Shown: piece by piece, positions 36,301-49,457 of the stretch | Layout of the letters: each line of letters begins with the position of its first letter | Numbering within the stretch: position 1 is the first letter of the stretch | Source of the DNA: Blasia pusilla | Taxonomy: Eukaryota; Marchantiophyta; Marchantiopsida; Blasiales | Assembly: GCA_050084515.1 (NCBI GenBank) | Contig: CM114273.1 | Location: forward strand, 30,690,001 to 30,754,000 | Direction of reading: 5' to 3' | Length of the DNA stretch: 64,000 nt | Position numbers and translations under genes: made by a program | Notes under the pieces: generated by a model | The model's database searches: none | What the model was told of the DNA's origin: nothing | Seen by the model: only the letters and a program-made list of their open reading frames with translations

Positions 36301-37304
36301 TGATTGGGCCTGTCTCGTAAATGGGGACCACAAGAATACAGATGAGGTTCTTTTCGTCAAATATCTACGACTTGCAATGACCGAAAGAAGGCTAAACTCC
36401 GTTCCGAATCCCAGGACTGCACATCAAAAGACAGGAGGATTTCTTCTCTTGACAATTTTGTTCGAGTGAAAGTTTTTGGTCCCAAGCACTGTACAGAATA
36501 GCCCATCTCCAGTTCCAGTGGCTGACGGCTTAGGAATTTGGTGCCTGGAGTGGTGCGTCAACACTCTTCTAGACCATTGTTAACTAACCACATCAATAAT
36601 CGATGTGAAAATCTGGGGTCTAAGACAAAAAAGGAACCTCTGAGTCTAAACCCTAAATTTTCCCTTCAATTGCATTGCCACACATTGCTGATCCATGACT
36701 CTCATCGCTCGCCGTATGCCATGCTATAAGCAAAGGACCTCCGGGCTCTTCACAAGCTTAAAGAGCAGGGAAGGGGAAAAAGAAGGTTTCAACTTTTCAC
36801 GAACCATGCAGCAACGAACATCGACTGGATTCGTTGACAGTCGGCATCAGAGGAAACTGACGGCCAGCACCCGAAAAACCGATGAAGCAGCAACTCCTAG
36901 GAGCGTGTGCAGTAGTACATGAACTCTGCGACTTGTGATTTCTTTAGGTCAAGCTAGATCGTCGAAAAATATGAGTACCTACCAATTGCCCACTGCAGCA
37001 TAGAATCAATTGATGTAAATGCCGTCTCCACCTCTGTATCCCGCCCATCAATGTCGTCCCCCATGACCGAATAAACATCCGTCTCCACACTCCCTTCTCG
37101 GTGCAAATCATCTCCATCCATAGCTGTCACCCAAGCATATCCTGCACTCGTCATGTTGATCGTCGCCCCCAAGTCCGACAGCTTCGAAAATCCCGACACT
37201 CCATCACTGCACCTTCCCCACATGAAAACCAAAATCCCCACCACCACCACACTTTTCGCCATCATCTTCTCTCCCACCGTCCCACCGCTCGAGCGTTTCC
37301 TCAT
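33359..37304 (-). CDS. Hsp70/BiP nucleotide-exchange factor, Fes1/HspBP1-Sil1 type, ER-targeted
   Basis: Seven exons with GT-AG borders: 37304-36983, 36174-36083, 35762-35612, 35329-35193, 34894-34736, 34074-33892 and 33586-33359. Together they give 423 codons before TAG with all phases consistent. The N-terminus has a basic start then a hydrophobic run (SVVVVGILVFMW), read as a signal peptide. Exons 2-3 carry TPQELEKRRAEIKELMEKL and a DADLMKIAIADL segment typical of the Fes1/HspBP1 N-terminal region. Exons 3-7 form armadillo-like helices (ADLNKLGGLLAVVQELD, LRLGVLPKLMKMV, LRKKALFLVADLAE). The protein ends EKTEL, a KDEL-like retrieval signal. Family members release ADP from Hsp70; signal peptide plus KTEL point to BiP in the ER lumen, as Sil1 does. 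The start could instead be one of the Met residues near position 15. Confidence 0.88.
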
Positions 37305-38761
37305 ATCTCTCTCTTCAAATCAGGTCGAAAATGGATTTGGTGTCACAATCCGAGAGCGTGATGGGACGCGTGAGACGTCAGATTTCGGCTGCAGAACTCC
37401 CGCGACGGATTTGGGGCGGTCTTCTCTCGGGGCAACAGCGAGATCGGCGACCGATCTTCGCATGGACTCCGCTCGCAGTGACAAATCGAACGAGCTCCTG
37501 CACCTGCGGCTATGCAAAAACGGTCTCGTGAGGTTCCTGGAATGAGTAGATTCGGCCGAATTCCCCGCCTCCTGCAGTGTCACTGGCAGCGTCTCATTGG
37601 CTCCCAACGCTGCTCCCTCCAGGCTCCTCGGTCTGTGGCCCCCACGGACCACGGACGGGGCGGGACGGGACGGGATGGGCGGTTAGTTTCCGTCCTTTGT
37701 CGTCGTCACTCTTGTGTGCCGCGCGTCATCGTTTCGTATGCACTCCAACTACACACGGTCTTACTAGGGTGGGGGTAAATTCTATAACTGATTGTGCTAT
37801 TTTTCCCGTGATTATTCTTTTCTTAAGAGAAGGTCTTGTAACCTGCTCCTAGACAAGAGGGAATTGTTTTATTGATGAACACCAGAGATATATCCACTTT
37901 CTTTTATAACAAATCTCAAAAGAGGACAAGGAAAGTCGACAACTTCCTAGGAAAAAATGGAAGAGGAAAATGACAAAATGCAAAAAAGACTCAACCAATT
38001 TGCAACCCAGGTGGTTGGGGGTTTTTTTAACTTGATGGGGAGGAAATCAAACTAGAAAGATGATACCAATAGAGTGGAGAGAGTAAAAAAATATTAACAC
38101 GGAATGGACAGCAAAAGAAATGAAGTGAAATGGAGAGAGTAAACCCTAAATTATAAATACGAATAACATCGAGAGTAGAAAAAAAACCTTATCACAAAGG
38201 GAGTGGAATAGAAAAATACCAACACGGAGAGGAATAAATCCAAATCCATTCATTAATGGCTCACATCTCCATTCACATCATACAATTTAAAAGTTCTTGT
38301 GGAATAAGTTGCATTTTGGAGCCCACTCACTATGAATCAACTGAGCACCCATATGTCACCGGAACATGTGGGAGTAGGAGAGAGAGAACCGATTAATATG
38401 GCCTAGTAGTAGGAGCCTTAACAAGTTTGCAGATAATCATTTGAAAGAAATCTGACACAAACACTATTTGTTCGTCAAATGTGAATGGATGACGAGATGA
38501 GTGGTCATCCAGGACTGCGGCCAAACATATCAACGGCAATATTTTTGTACATTGTAATGCCATTTAGATCCATTGTGAATAGTAAATGGTGGCAACGGAA
38601 AGAAAGGAAGTACGAAAAGGAGCAAGATGATGATTCTCAAGAGAATGGTGAGCAAATGTTTTCGAGAAAATATCAAAAGATATATGTAAGTGTCCAAAAA
38701 CTTCCAATAATAAAGGGAGTAAGGTCGACTATAGTTTTCGATAAATTTAAGTCATCCATCG
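37305..38761. other. Upstream of the exchange-factor gene
   Basis: The first 400 bases are GC-richer and may hold the promoter of the minus-strand gene; a (GGGAC)n-like run lies near 37655-37680. The rest is AT-rich with no gene recognised. Confidence 0.45.
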
Positions 38762-39113
38762 CATTCTCATCGCATAACTTAACTGTTTAATTCTTGTTGT
38801 TGCATAAGCCACAAAAGCTTTATTACAAATAGCTCTCGACACACCAAGGAAAATCTTGTAGGTCAATTTGTCAACAAGAGGTACATTACAAGCAATAGAA
38901 GGTAGGAAATATAGTTCATTCAATGGTTGACACAAAATTACCACTCATAAGTACTTCTAGACACATTCTCATTTCACAACTTAAGTCTTTGATTCTTGTC
39001 ATTGCATTGGAGGCAAAAAATTTAGTATAAGTAATTCGACATACCAACTCGAATTGGATCGGTCAACTTGCCAATGAGAGATTACATGTAGTAGAAGGTA
39101 GGAAATACACTTA
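38762..39113 (+). repeat. Tandem duplication of about 200 bp
   Basis: Two copies, about 38762-38913 and 38963-39113. They share CATTCTCAT, CACAACTTAA-like, GATTCTTGT, GGTCAA(T)TTG and TAGAAGGTAGGAAATA blocks. Divergence is clear, so the duplication is old. Non-coding. Confidence 0.65.
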
Positions 39114-41679
39114 CTTTTGCAACGGTGTATCCGAAAGTACCAACCACTACCACTATTGTCTATATCATCCTATTATGGGTTACCGTTGGTTCTTCACCAT
39201 GACTTTGTGTGCATTGGAGACTGTGAATACCATTTGCATCAATGGATTCCCCACATATACAATAAGGCACATCTAGAGGATAATGAGAAGGGAGTCCAAA
39301 ACGTCACCACAATGATGTCCACGATATATTTCATTGAAGACAAAATGGAAGAATATGGCAATTCACAATAAGCCATACCCTTACTCCTAAACCCACATAT
39401 GAATTGAAATGAACTTGGTGAATGTTACATATAGTCTCAAAGAGAATACTATAAATTTTGATTTTGTACAAATTCTTGAAGATCAATTCTCGAAGTCAAA
39501 CAAGCCTTCTATAATCAATTGATTGAAAGATAATAAAATTATTTGTGTAACAAGTAGAAGAAGATCTTACAAAAATCTCAATTATTGTTAAAACAATAGA
39601 TCTTCCTCTCCACTTCATTATTACTATTTTCTCTTGCCTCCTTTTCTTCGCGCCTTTTCAACTTTTGGAACTTTTGGCTTTCCAAATGTATTGGCAATCT
39701 TGTTGTCATGATAAGGGGAAACAAAGCCTAAACCCCCCAAAAGTTATTTTTGCAATTGTAATTGCGAAAAAAAACCTCTGGACTTCCAAAAGAAATACGC
39801 AAGATAGTCTGCCATGAATCCAAGACACCATCATTTCCATCAAAAGTATTAGGACTAAAAAGTTGGTTGAATATTGTCATAAGATGTAGAAATATAGAAA
39901 GAAGCCAACTGATACTAGAACTTAAATGTGGAAGGACAAGTGCAAAGAAGATTTGAACGACTTCAAAGAAATTTTTGTGAGAGAATCCCATAGATAACTT
40001 GGATGTCCCCTAGATGAGGTAACATATGAAGCTATTCTATAGCTTTGAAAAATAACCGGTCTAAGAACTTGGCTACATTATTTAAGAAGCCAATTGGGTC
40101 ACTAAGAACTTGAGCACCTTCACTATAAAAAAAAATCAGGAATGATTGAGCTTAATGTTGAGGGAAGGCATGAAGGACATTGTACTTGATATGTACCAAG
40201 TTAGACTTGAAGGTTTAAGATGGAGAGTTGCTCCACAAAATGAGTATGAGCACAAACCAGTTGAGAAGAAGGAATTATTAGCAATAGAACCTAAGAGACC
40301 GTATGGAAATATTTAGGTTGGTGCTAAAAGGGAATAGAAATTTGCAAGAGTATCATAATCATAAAATAAACTTATAATGAAAAAACACTCACTAATTATC
40401 CTCTTAAAGAGCATACCTCCTTGGTGACCTCTACTTGCTTGCCAAAAGAGCTATGCTTGTTAAGAACACACTCTGACTCATAACTCTGGGTTATCCAAAC
40501 CTACAACCTTTACCACATTCCAAAAAATCACCATTGGTAAGTCTAACACCTAATCATAAACCAATGTATGGCCTTTGTGACGGGCGGAGAAGAGAGTAAT
40601 TAACACGCACGTGCATAGGACATGTGGATAGTCTAGATGGCCAGGAAAAAAAATGACGAGCACTTGTAGCAGCCATAAATAGCAAATAAGGTAAAAAGGA
40701 GCATCCTCTCATGTGGACCAATAATTTTACTTATAGATTTTTCTTAGATGTCATTTTACTTCGCCTCCTAGATTTCAGCTTAGCTTGGAATGTGCACAGG
40801 TAAATCCAAACCAATGAACTAAAATGGTCATAGAGATATATCACTTTGGATATCTCATGGAACAAAACCATTGGTAGAAAATTTGTAAAACTCCCTCAAA
40901 TCCCTGTCTAGAGCTTGCTAGTGTTTCTTTGGATAAATATACCTCCAAAGAGATACCACAACAGTTATGAAATTACCTTGTAAATGTGACTTGGTGGAAG
41001 TATGTTTCCCCTCAAGATAGATGAATGGTAACTTTCAAACTTGGATTGAAAGTATCTTAGGAAGAAAAGAATCTGCCAACTCACCATGAAGCCATGTGGA
41101 CAATTGAATTTGTTCTTTTCATGCAAATCGGACATAAAAGTGGCTTTACTAACTTGAAAATCCCAGTATGCATATAATAACATATGAATTTAGATAGACA
41201 GGGCAAAAATGTTCCTTGGATTAACTCAGAGTGAAACTTTTGTAAATCATCCTGAATTGTATTATAATTATCTAGCTTAGGGAACATGTTCTTAAATTGT
41301 GTTCGATTATTTTATGTTTTCTCCTTAAAAAAGTTCTCATTTTTGTTTTTTATTGGATTTTCATGTTTATAAAGTCTTAAATATAAAATTTAAATTTCTC
41401 TCTATTAGTAGGGGATATTTATGTTTTCATGTATTTGATTTTTTGATGTGTTAATTTTTTCTAGTAGGTGGAAAATTTTCAATTTTTTAACCAAAAATAT
41501 TTTTTCAAAATTTTAAATTTTCATTAGATTTCTTATTCAAATATTTTTCTCCTAGACTTATAAAAAAATCCTTTTTATTTTTCCTGCAAACCTTCCTTTT
41601 TTCCAACCAAAAGAAAATCGTTCCAAGTTGTGGACTTTTCCCTCTTAATCCTATATTTTTAGTCCATTAGAATTGGACT
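39114..41679. other. AT-rich intergenic spacer
   Basis: No gene is recognised. Short open frames near 39117, 39728, 40965 and 41081 carry no known motif and sit in AT-rich DNA. Confidence 0.5.
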
Positions 41680-42370
41680 TTGGTATCTACATTTTGGACT
41701 TTTGGAAGTGAAATATTTGTAGTTTGAAATTCATGTCCTTGATTTGGTTGAGTCCTTTGTCGTGAATGAATTGATCTCTTCCTCTTCTCCTTGGAATGGA
41801 AAGGAACTTATGAACTCTTGACAAATTTCCAAAGAGGGACTATGTTTTTCAATCTATACTATTATCAGAGAAGCAATTTTCAAGTGGCGACACGGGATAG
41901 TCCACCACGTGTCCTTTGAACCCACTGTGTGGCGTGGGCATTTGGATAGGGGATATTCAAGTAACATTCAAAGTCAAGGAACGTGAATGGGGCGTATAGG
42001 GTTAGGGACCGTGGAGTGGACTATGCATCACACAGTCCCCTCACAGGTCCTAACTAGATCCTTTGATAGAGGGAGGGAACTCCTCCAATTTGGAAACTCC
42101 CTTTCTTTTTGAAAATCAATCAAATGAACTTTTCATATCTACATTTTGAACTTTTAGAAGTTAAATATTGATTAATTGGGATATCCATTCTCAACTTGCT
42201 TGAGTTCATGTTTTAACTCAAGCTTTGAATAACATGAATTCAACTTGCTTTTTAATGTTCATGTTTTTGAATGATCTATTCCAAAGGAAAGAGGAAAATA
42301 TCATCCTTTGGAATAGAGAGGAATTAATGGGTTCATCACAAATTTCCAAAGCGGGCCTATTTTTTTAATC
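41680..42370 (+). repeat. Diverged duplication within AT-rich DNA
   Basis: Blocks at about 41680-41860 and 42138-42370 share TATCTACATTTTGRACTTTT, GAAGTxAAATATT, CCTTTGGAATRGA-like and ACAAATTTCCAAAG words. A GC-richer segment (41880-42060) lies between the copies. Non-coding; the origin is unknown. Confidence 0.55.
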
Positions 42371-44119
42371 CCATTAGTAAACCTTATCCAATCTCCCTCT
42401 CTCCTTGAAAATTTCCCCCTTCATCACTTCCCTTCCCTTCTTTCAAAATTTCCTCTATTTATTTTCCACTTATATTTGTACTTTAGTGGTTATTTTTTCA
42501 TTTGGAACCCTATATATTGGAAATTTATAATATTTTATTTATCACCCTCTAATTAAAAATCCATCCTTATCTTTCTCGAGAAATTTCTTATTTTCGTGAG
42601 AGTCCAACATGTATGAAATGGAAAAATAAATAATTTTATATTTTCTAATTTCTAAATCGAAAGTAAGTAATTTTGAAAGTGACTAGGAAAAATATTTACA
42701 TTACAAAATTATTTCAAATTTTCTTTTGAATTCTTCTATTAAGTTTTTCAGCAATTCTTTTTTCATGCATCACGGAGGAAATTCAATGAAAATCCATACT
42801 ATTAATAAATTTAGTTGTTGAAGAATGTAAAAGTCCTTCTTAACGCTACTTGTCATTTTTCTTCACATTTCAAAATTACATCATCCAAAAAAAATTTCTA
42901 GTATTTTTCAAATTTTCTTAAATAATTTTCTTATTATTAATGAAAATTAATAGGCTCCTTAAGTATTTATATTCAAAAATTTATATTCTTAAGAAAACAT
43001 TCAGTTATTTTTTAATGGAAAATTGTAACATGAATTTTCGTTCGAATGGAATCAAATTTTTTTGATATTTTGAAAAAAGACATGTAATATTCACGAGATT
43101 ATTTTCACATTTAATGGCATGTTTAATGCAAAAAATATAACTAAATCACAAAACATATAATTGTCGAACTATTTTTAATTTAAGTGATGAAGATATATAA
43201 TAAAATCAAACCAAGAGGTTATAAAATGTATCCAGATTTATTTTGAGAACGAAAATAATTATGATGACCTTAATAATTGATTCTTATATTAACTAATTTG
43301 AAAACCTTATAATTAGGCTAGTATTTCTAGCCTTTGAATCTGCAATATTGTAACAAAACCCACATGCAATCAAAGGATTGGATATGAAACGTGGTTTTTT
43401 TTTAATGTTAACTGTTCATCTCGTTTCAAGCTAGGATGGGGAAGGTTTGAGAGTCCTTATCCCTCTTCAATCAACTTCTCGAAAAATTGACTTCTCTACT
43501 ATTCACCATAGAACTGCAACAAACTATATTTTGACCCATTCTAGTCTGGCAAAAATGGCTCAAGTAATTAGAAGAAGAACAATGCATGCCACACCATCTT
43601 TTTAATGATTACAGTCTTAAGATAGAAGGATAATTATTTGCAAAGAATGGAACTTGACTTGTTGTATTGGATTGGTGAAGGGATTTAAATAAACCTTCTT
43701 GGACCAAGGTTGAGAAATTCTTTTTTAATTATCACATGATTACTAGTGTATTTAATTGTCTACTGGCTTTTATTTCTTTAACGTATGGGCTATTAATGGA
43801 GATTTTTACACTCGAATGTTATCATTTTTTTTTTCCCTTTATGCATTAGTTTAGATCCCATGATTTTTCCCCAACCATATTTTCGATCTTCTTTTTAATC
43901 TTCCAACCAATTTCTGACAATTTTTGCAAAATCGGGCCAAAATCCAAGCGTTCGTAATTAAGCTAGAAGTTCAACTCCAAAGTTCAGATTCTTCACAATT
44001 CTTTAGGGACTTCCATTTTACTTTTCAAACTCAGACATTTGTCACGAACTATCAAGTGTAACTTGTTAGTCCTTACAAGTTGTTGAATCAGTGTAGCAAA
44101 GAAATGCCTTAAGTGAGGA
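42371..44119. other. AT-rich spacer
   Basis: Very AT-rich, with long A and T runs. I see no gene or element. Confidence 0.5.
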
Positions 44120-46090
44120 GAAATCTTCCATAAAACTAGGGACTTGGACAATATATCCTCATCATTAGAGAAAGGTCCCTAGGCAATCCTCAAAACAACA
44201 TTTAAGTATTTTTTGGGCAACCTATTATGAGATTTAATCTTGATCATCTTTTGAATGGAGAATGCTTTCTCGCATATGGAAATACTAACATATTGGACTC
44301 TAGCAACATTTTCTAAAAGCAAAAAAATTGAAATTTTATATTTGAGAGAGGGACTCTAGCTTACCATATTCCACAAGTTTCTAAAGTTGTGATCCTTCCA
44401 CTCAATGATAGACATCAATATGAAAGACTAAAACTCTTGCTTAACAATAGGAGAATCAATGACAATAGGATTCAACAAACCTTAGAGTAACAACTAGATT
44501 TCAAAAAATTTACACAAGTCATGTAAATCTTTACATCCCCAACTATTCAATCCCACTTGTTGAGAAGGCATGTGCAAAGGATAAAGAATTCTCATTGCAC
44601 TAATGAGATTATTATCTCAAAATCCATCTTTCAAAATTTTACTAACACTTTCAACAAACCTTTTCTGGAAGATTAAGGTAGCCTCCAAGTTCATTCCTAT
44701 GCAATCCTAGGACATCTCTATGCTACAAAATTTCTTACCTCTTATCTTTAAGTGTAAACGTCGAAGATAACCACAAATTAGGAAGGATATGGTGACTTGT
44801 TTCTTCAAACTCTAAGAAGGTTGAAGAATTCAAGTCAGAGTTTCCATTACAAAATTGATGGTAATCCTCTAGCTATTTCAAAATTAACAATGCTCCATGT
44901 AGTGCGAACATCTACAAAGCTATACTAGAATATCTACCTCAGATTTGCAAGCATGGAAAGGATGTCATCCATTAAATACAATTTATAGATGATTTGGAAT
45001 GATTTCAACTTGTTAAATAAATTTTGTAGCATTCCATTCATCCACTAAAGGAGGAGATATATCCTTGAAGTACCTCAATACCAATTCTAGAGAACTACAT
45101 AATGTGAAAACAACTTGCTAATGGTAGAACCATCAAATCTTATGGTATCTCTTCTTGACTTGTTAGGACTCAATAAAATTTTCTTGTAAATATGCTAGAA
45201 TTTTTTTTCCTCTTTGAGGATCTTCTAAAGTAACCAACTACAACATTGAGAATCAAATCCACTTCTTGGAGATTGCCTTCTTCAAGAGCTTTCGCGGTTG
45301 TTAAAGCAACAAGATTTATCTTATGCACAATACAATGAACTAAAAGAATGTATAGATTTACATTGTGCGTCATTTGTGAGGCTACCCTAGTCTAGCTACC
45401 TACCATAATTAAGGCACTATTTGAGCCAAATGCTAGCTTTTTTGAAAAACTCCAACGTTCCATCTGTGATAAGTTGCAACAAAGTTTCAGCAAGAGCATT
45501 AGAACATTTTGATTTATAATGAAGTGATCCTTAAACCTAACATTGTGCAAAACCCTCTTCAATGAAAGTAGCAAACACAACCAAATGCCCTATGACAGAT
45601 AAGTTAATCGACTCATCAATCATAATTCCAAAGAAAGAAGAGGCTTGAACTGTAGCAAGAGTTCTTATGAGCCAAACGTGGCTGATGAAATAAGACATTT
45701 CACCACAACTCTTTTTAAGCTTGGAAAAAGTCTCCGATATTAGGAGCATTTACAGAAATCAACAACTTATAGAGATTGGGAAATTTCAGAATTGGCATAA
45801 CCTCCTTTGCAAGGACGTATATTCACTTAAACAATGTCAAAGGCCTACTTTGCAAGTTTGGTTTGTTGTGACAATGGCCTTAGCCATCAACTTCTTACCC
45901 CCATTTGTAACCCACTTGAGCTTGATGTGCTCATGAGACTCGGTATGATCAATGTAAGTTGAAACCTTGCAATAGATTTCTCAATCTCTAGCAAAGAGAC
46001 ACTTCTCCTTCCCCTTCCTACAAATTTTATAGAGAATTCTACCAAGGATTAAATCAAAATCAATCCAATCATACATTAAGTACCATATAT
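44120..46090 (-). mobile_element. Decayed hAT transposase (ZNF862/ZBED-like lineage)
   Basis: Minus-strand pieces follow the order of hAT transposases. N-terminal Cys-containing remnant: about 46060-45960 (VCRKGKEKCLF). Catalytic-core start: 45749-45540 (GIMIDESINLSVIGHLVVF). Middle: 45500-45392 (KLAFGSNSALIMVG, matching the usual FGSDGASVMVG). Then HCIVHKINLVALTTAKA at 45340-45290. C-terminal dimerisation segment: about 44290-44150 (SICEKAFSIQKMIKIKSHNRL, as in CERxFSxxNxIKTKxRNRL). Stops and frame changes occur throughout. In intact hAT proteins this enzyme excises and reinserts the element; this copy cannot be active. Confidence 0.8.
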
Positions 46091-46782
46091 CCTTTCATGC
46101 TACATGGACTTTTTCAGGTAAGGCCACACTACTTCATGATGTAGGTTGTTCATTTTTTTTTATTAGATGAGCCAGACAACGCAATATGTTAGGCCCATCC
46201 TTTTGGCATTCCTTACCTAAGAATACACTCATTGTCTTCTATCTCTTGGCCGAATGAGCCCGTGATCAACTAGACCCCAATATGAATTAAGATGTATCCT
46301 AATGTAGATTAAAATCTATAAACCTTTCAAACTTGAATCCAACAACAATGAAAAGTGAATAGAGAAGATGTTTTGAGTTTGGATGAATAGGTTTGAATCA
46401 TTGAGTAACAAAAATACTTAAGGGTGAAAGAAGTATGTAAAAGAAAGGTAGCTTAGCGGCGAGCTCGAGGTTGTAGCCCAAGTGTGTTGTGTTGTGCAAC
46501 CACAATGTCTAGTTGAGACAATATTTGTATAAGACAACAATCAAAATGTGGCAACGATCTTGACTTCAACAATCACGGTGGTGTGAAGAAACATGCAACA
46601 AGACAACCTTGATAGCAAAACAGCATCACAGAGGGACACAAACGCATAACATCAATGGAATGCCGTAAATTCCAATAGCATGAATGCAAAACATGGGCCG
46701 ATGAGAAGCAATACCAAACAATGAGACCCAAAACGAGAATGAGAAGTTGAGAATCCTCGATGTAGTGGAGCCAAAAGTGAGA
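46091..46782. other. Spacer, possible internal part of a gypsy relic
   Basis: No gene. Near 46610-46760 the wording (GCATAACATCAATGG, GGGCCGATGAGAAGC, GAGACCCAAAACGAG) resembles 51440-51520 next to another LTR relic, so both may be flanks or internal parts of related elements. Confidence 0.35.
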
Positions 46783-46919
46783 GCCTGTCATATGCATTGC
46801 TACACAATTCACATCGTTTGTGAGATCTACACGCCACACAACGCCGATCTTCCCAACATACGAGTTGATCCACTCATAAACAAAATATATTCACGCATAT
46901 ACATCAAAATCACACAACC
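46783..46919 (-). mobile_element. LTR (U5 end) fragment related to the gypsy element
   Basis: The reverse complement aligns over its whole length with 61086-61221, the last 136 bp of the 3' LTR. Shared words include TTGTGTGAT, GATCGGCGTTGTGTGG and GTAGATCTCACAAACGATG-like sequence, ending in GACA. It is clearly diverged, so it comes from another, older copy. Confidence 0.7.
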
Positions 46920-47368
46920 GTTAGAGTTATTTGACATAGTGTATTAGTCATTGACCCTACTCTATCAATTGTGTTTTATTATTAGATCATGTATTGTGTT
47001 CTCAGTTTAGGGTGAATGAAGTTCCAATTGCATCTCCAAGTGTGAATTGAGGAGGTTCATCCATTGTATTCGGCTCCCATAGTTGGTAATCCGGTTAAGA
47101 AGTATCCTTAAGGTCCACTCAAACTAATTCAGGATCTATTTCCTTCCCATGGAACTTGTCTCGCCCACTCAAGCCCGAAACTACTCCATGACCCAAAATA
47201 TTCCGTGCAGGGGGGAGGCAGCAGCGAAGCGATATGCTTCGTCCTAATTTCCGCCCCACCAATATATAGAAACACTGAGTTTTGGCTATGTGAGATGTAT
47301 TTCATCCCCCAAACGGAACTACATACATACCAATTCAAAACAGAAAGTTAATGGTGAATATAACAACA
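46920..47368. other. Spacer
   Basis: No gene or repeat recognised. Confidence 0.45.
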
Positions 47369-48915
47369 TTATAACAAGTGATAAATTAATATACTCTCAA
47401 TCATTACCTTGGTGAAGGTCCATCCATCTATTAGTAAAGTCCTTGGAAAGTTGACAAGCCCCACCTGGTTGGGTATGAGAAACAAGAATAAAAATAACAA
47501 CAACTCATCCATTGTTGTCACATGTCTATGAAAACACACATGAAATATCTTTGCAAAAAGTGAAAGCTTGATTATTTTACCCTCTGCTTCTTGTTGTTTA
47601 GCACTTTTGGGTCGCACACTGACTCACTACCCACACTTGCAACCATCTCGGTGGTTGCCTTCATCTTCTTCTTGATCTTCCGTGAAGCTTTTATGCCCAC
47701 TATTGCTTCACCTATAGAACATTAAACTTCAAAGAGATTAGTATATGGAACACTATTATCACCTCAAAAACTTCTCACATTCACCACTCATAAACATAGA
47801 AGTTTATTGAATTGGTTGGTGCTGTTCATACATGCAATTTGCTTATGTTCTTGACATGTACTTCAACATTCCTATATCTCATAGCAAGTGCAAATAGAAG
47901 AAATAAGACATGGACTAGAAAGAAAATAGAGTTGAGATATGAACCCTGGGATATTGTTGTAGTCACAAATTTACCTTTGTCACTGCTGTTTTTAAGGTGA
48001 GTATGATCAATCTTCTCTTTACCTGCACAAGACCAATAGAGAAAAGCAATGCAAATGGCAATAAAATTTGGTATAGTCTTAGTGAGTTGACTGAGTAATC
48101 ACTCACCATAATCCAACTTGAAATCGTCATTGCTGAAACATGGAATGAAGGTATGGAGAAATTAGAGAATGTAGGTACAAAATGTGGTAGATGCTTGAGT
48201 GTTACCTTCCATCATTACACTTGAAGAGCTCTTGTTCAATACTTGGCTCACCGGATTACCACTATGGACTTTCTCACTTCATGTGGAATTTCAGATTTAC
48301 ATTGCAAATCATTGTATAATTATGGTACGCCTACATTAAAATTTCCAGAAAACTTGCAATAGAGAATATTTATGATTAAACCTACAAGAGGATATGTCAA
48401 AGATTTTCACCTATCAAAGTAGTCCTATCTTCAAAGCCAACATTCATGTGAGGCTTTGTCCTCCTTTTCTTAGGGGATCTTTTAGCCTCAACAAGGTTCT
48501 CAATATTTCTGTAAGCTCATGCGATTCTTGATGACGCCCTGCACAAGCCATGGAAGTAATTAGATCATGATGTAGAAATGAGAAAAACATATCATAATTT
48601 AAAGTACCTTGATGAAATTTAATTGGACTTACATAAGAAAAGGAACTCACTTTTCACGGTTAATGGCTTATCTATAAGTGCATCATCAATTGAGACATTG
48701 GATGATGTTTCTTTTCCACTTTGAGTCAATTTACCGACCATGCGCAGAAGTACACTCAACTTCTCCTCAAGAAGTTGGTGACTCGCATGAAGATCATTCC
48801 ATTTATTTTTTTGCTCCCTCTGACCATTCTAAATTGGGATCTCATATCACTTAGACCTTCATCCAATCTGGTCTCCTCCTCATTCATGTGGGAAGTGAGA
48901 TTTGATTCAACTCCC
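47369..48915 (-). pseudogene. Remnants of a multi-exon coiled-coil gene, unrecognised
   Basis: Several short minus-strand blocks are bounded by splice-like CTTAC/CTCAC (donor) and CTGxA (acceptor) words. The longest, about 48915-48655, encodes an acidic then helical stretch (EEETRLDEGLSDMRSQF, then WNDLHASHQLLEEKLSVLL), with a frame change between. Such coiled coils occur at the C-termini of plant transposon-encoded and transposon-derived proteins, but I cannot name the family. Other blocks at 48480-48420, 48240-48205, 48155-48110 and 47617-47560 are too short to classify. This may be a host gene fragment or part of a DNA transposon. Confidence 0.3.
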
Positions 48916-49204
48916 TGTCAAGCATAAGAGATAAATTATAAAAGATGTCAATGCTTTCTATGACACATTTCCATAATTTTGTATGGGCGGTATAATTTTT
49001 CATGGGCGTTCCCACTCCACCGCCCATAAATAATACAAGATTTCAATGCTTTCTATGACACATGTCCATAATGATCTTCTGCTTCAGGATGACAAGGGAC
49101 TTCTCAATGGCCTCCATTCTTCAGCCAATAGGCCTTTAAAGTTGACCTCTTAGTTTTTAAGAGTTGGGCAATTTTCTTTCTTAAGAACTCAGGATCCAAA
49201 ACAT
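48916..49204. other. Spacer with a short direct repeat
   Basis: Contains GATKTCAATGCTTTCTATG, continued by ACACAT, at about 48940 and 49032. Between them are the inverted words TGGGCGGT and ACCGCCCA. No gene. Confidence 0.45.
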
Positions 49205-49395
49205 GTGCACCAACATAGATATAGGATTCATGCCTCACCCGTTCAAGCACTCAGACTCACAAAGAGTATCCCACACTCCTCACTAGCTCACCTATGTTAA
49301 TGATAATCACGTGACGACACACCCGACCTCATGCACACTAAACACTTAGGCTTACCCTGAGCCTCCCAACCTAGCTCACCTAAGCTACTAACATG

Positions 49396-49397
<2 letters not shown>

Positions 49398-49454
<57 letters not shown>
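49398..49454. repeat. (CT)n microsatellite
   Basis: About 28 uninterrupted CT dinucleotides, longer and purer than the GA tract near 1.4 kb. Confidence 0.97.
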
Positions 49455-49457
<3 letters not shown>

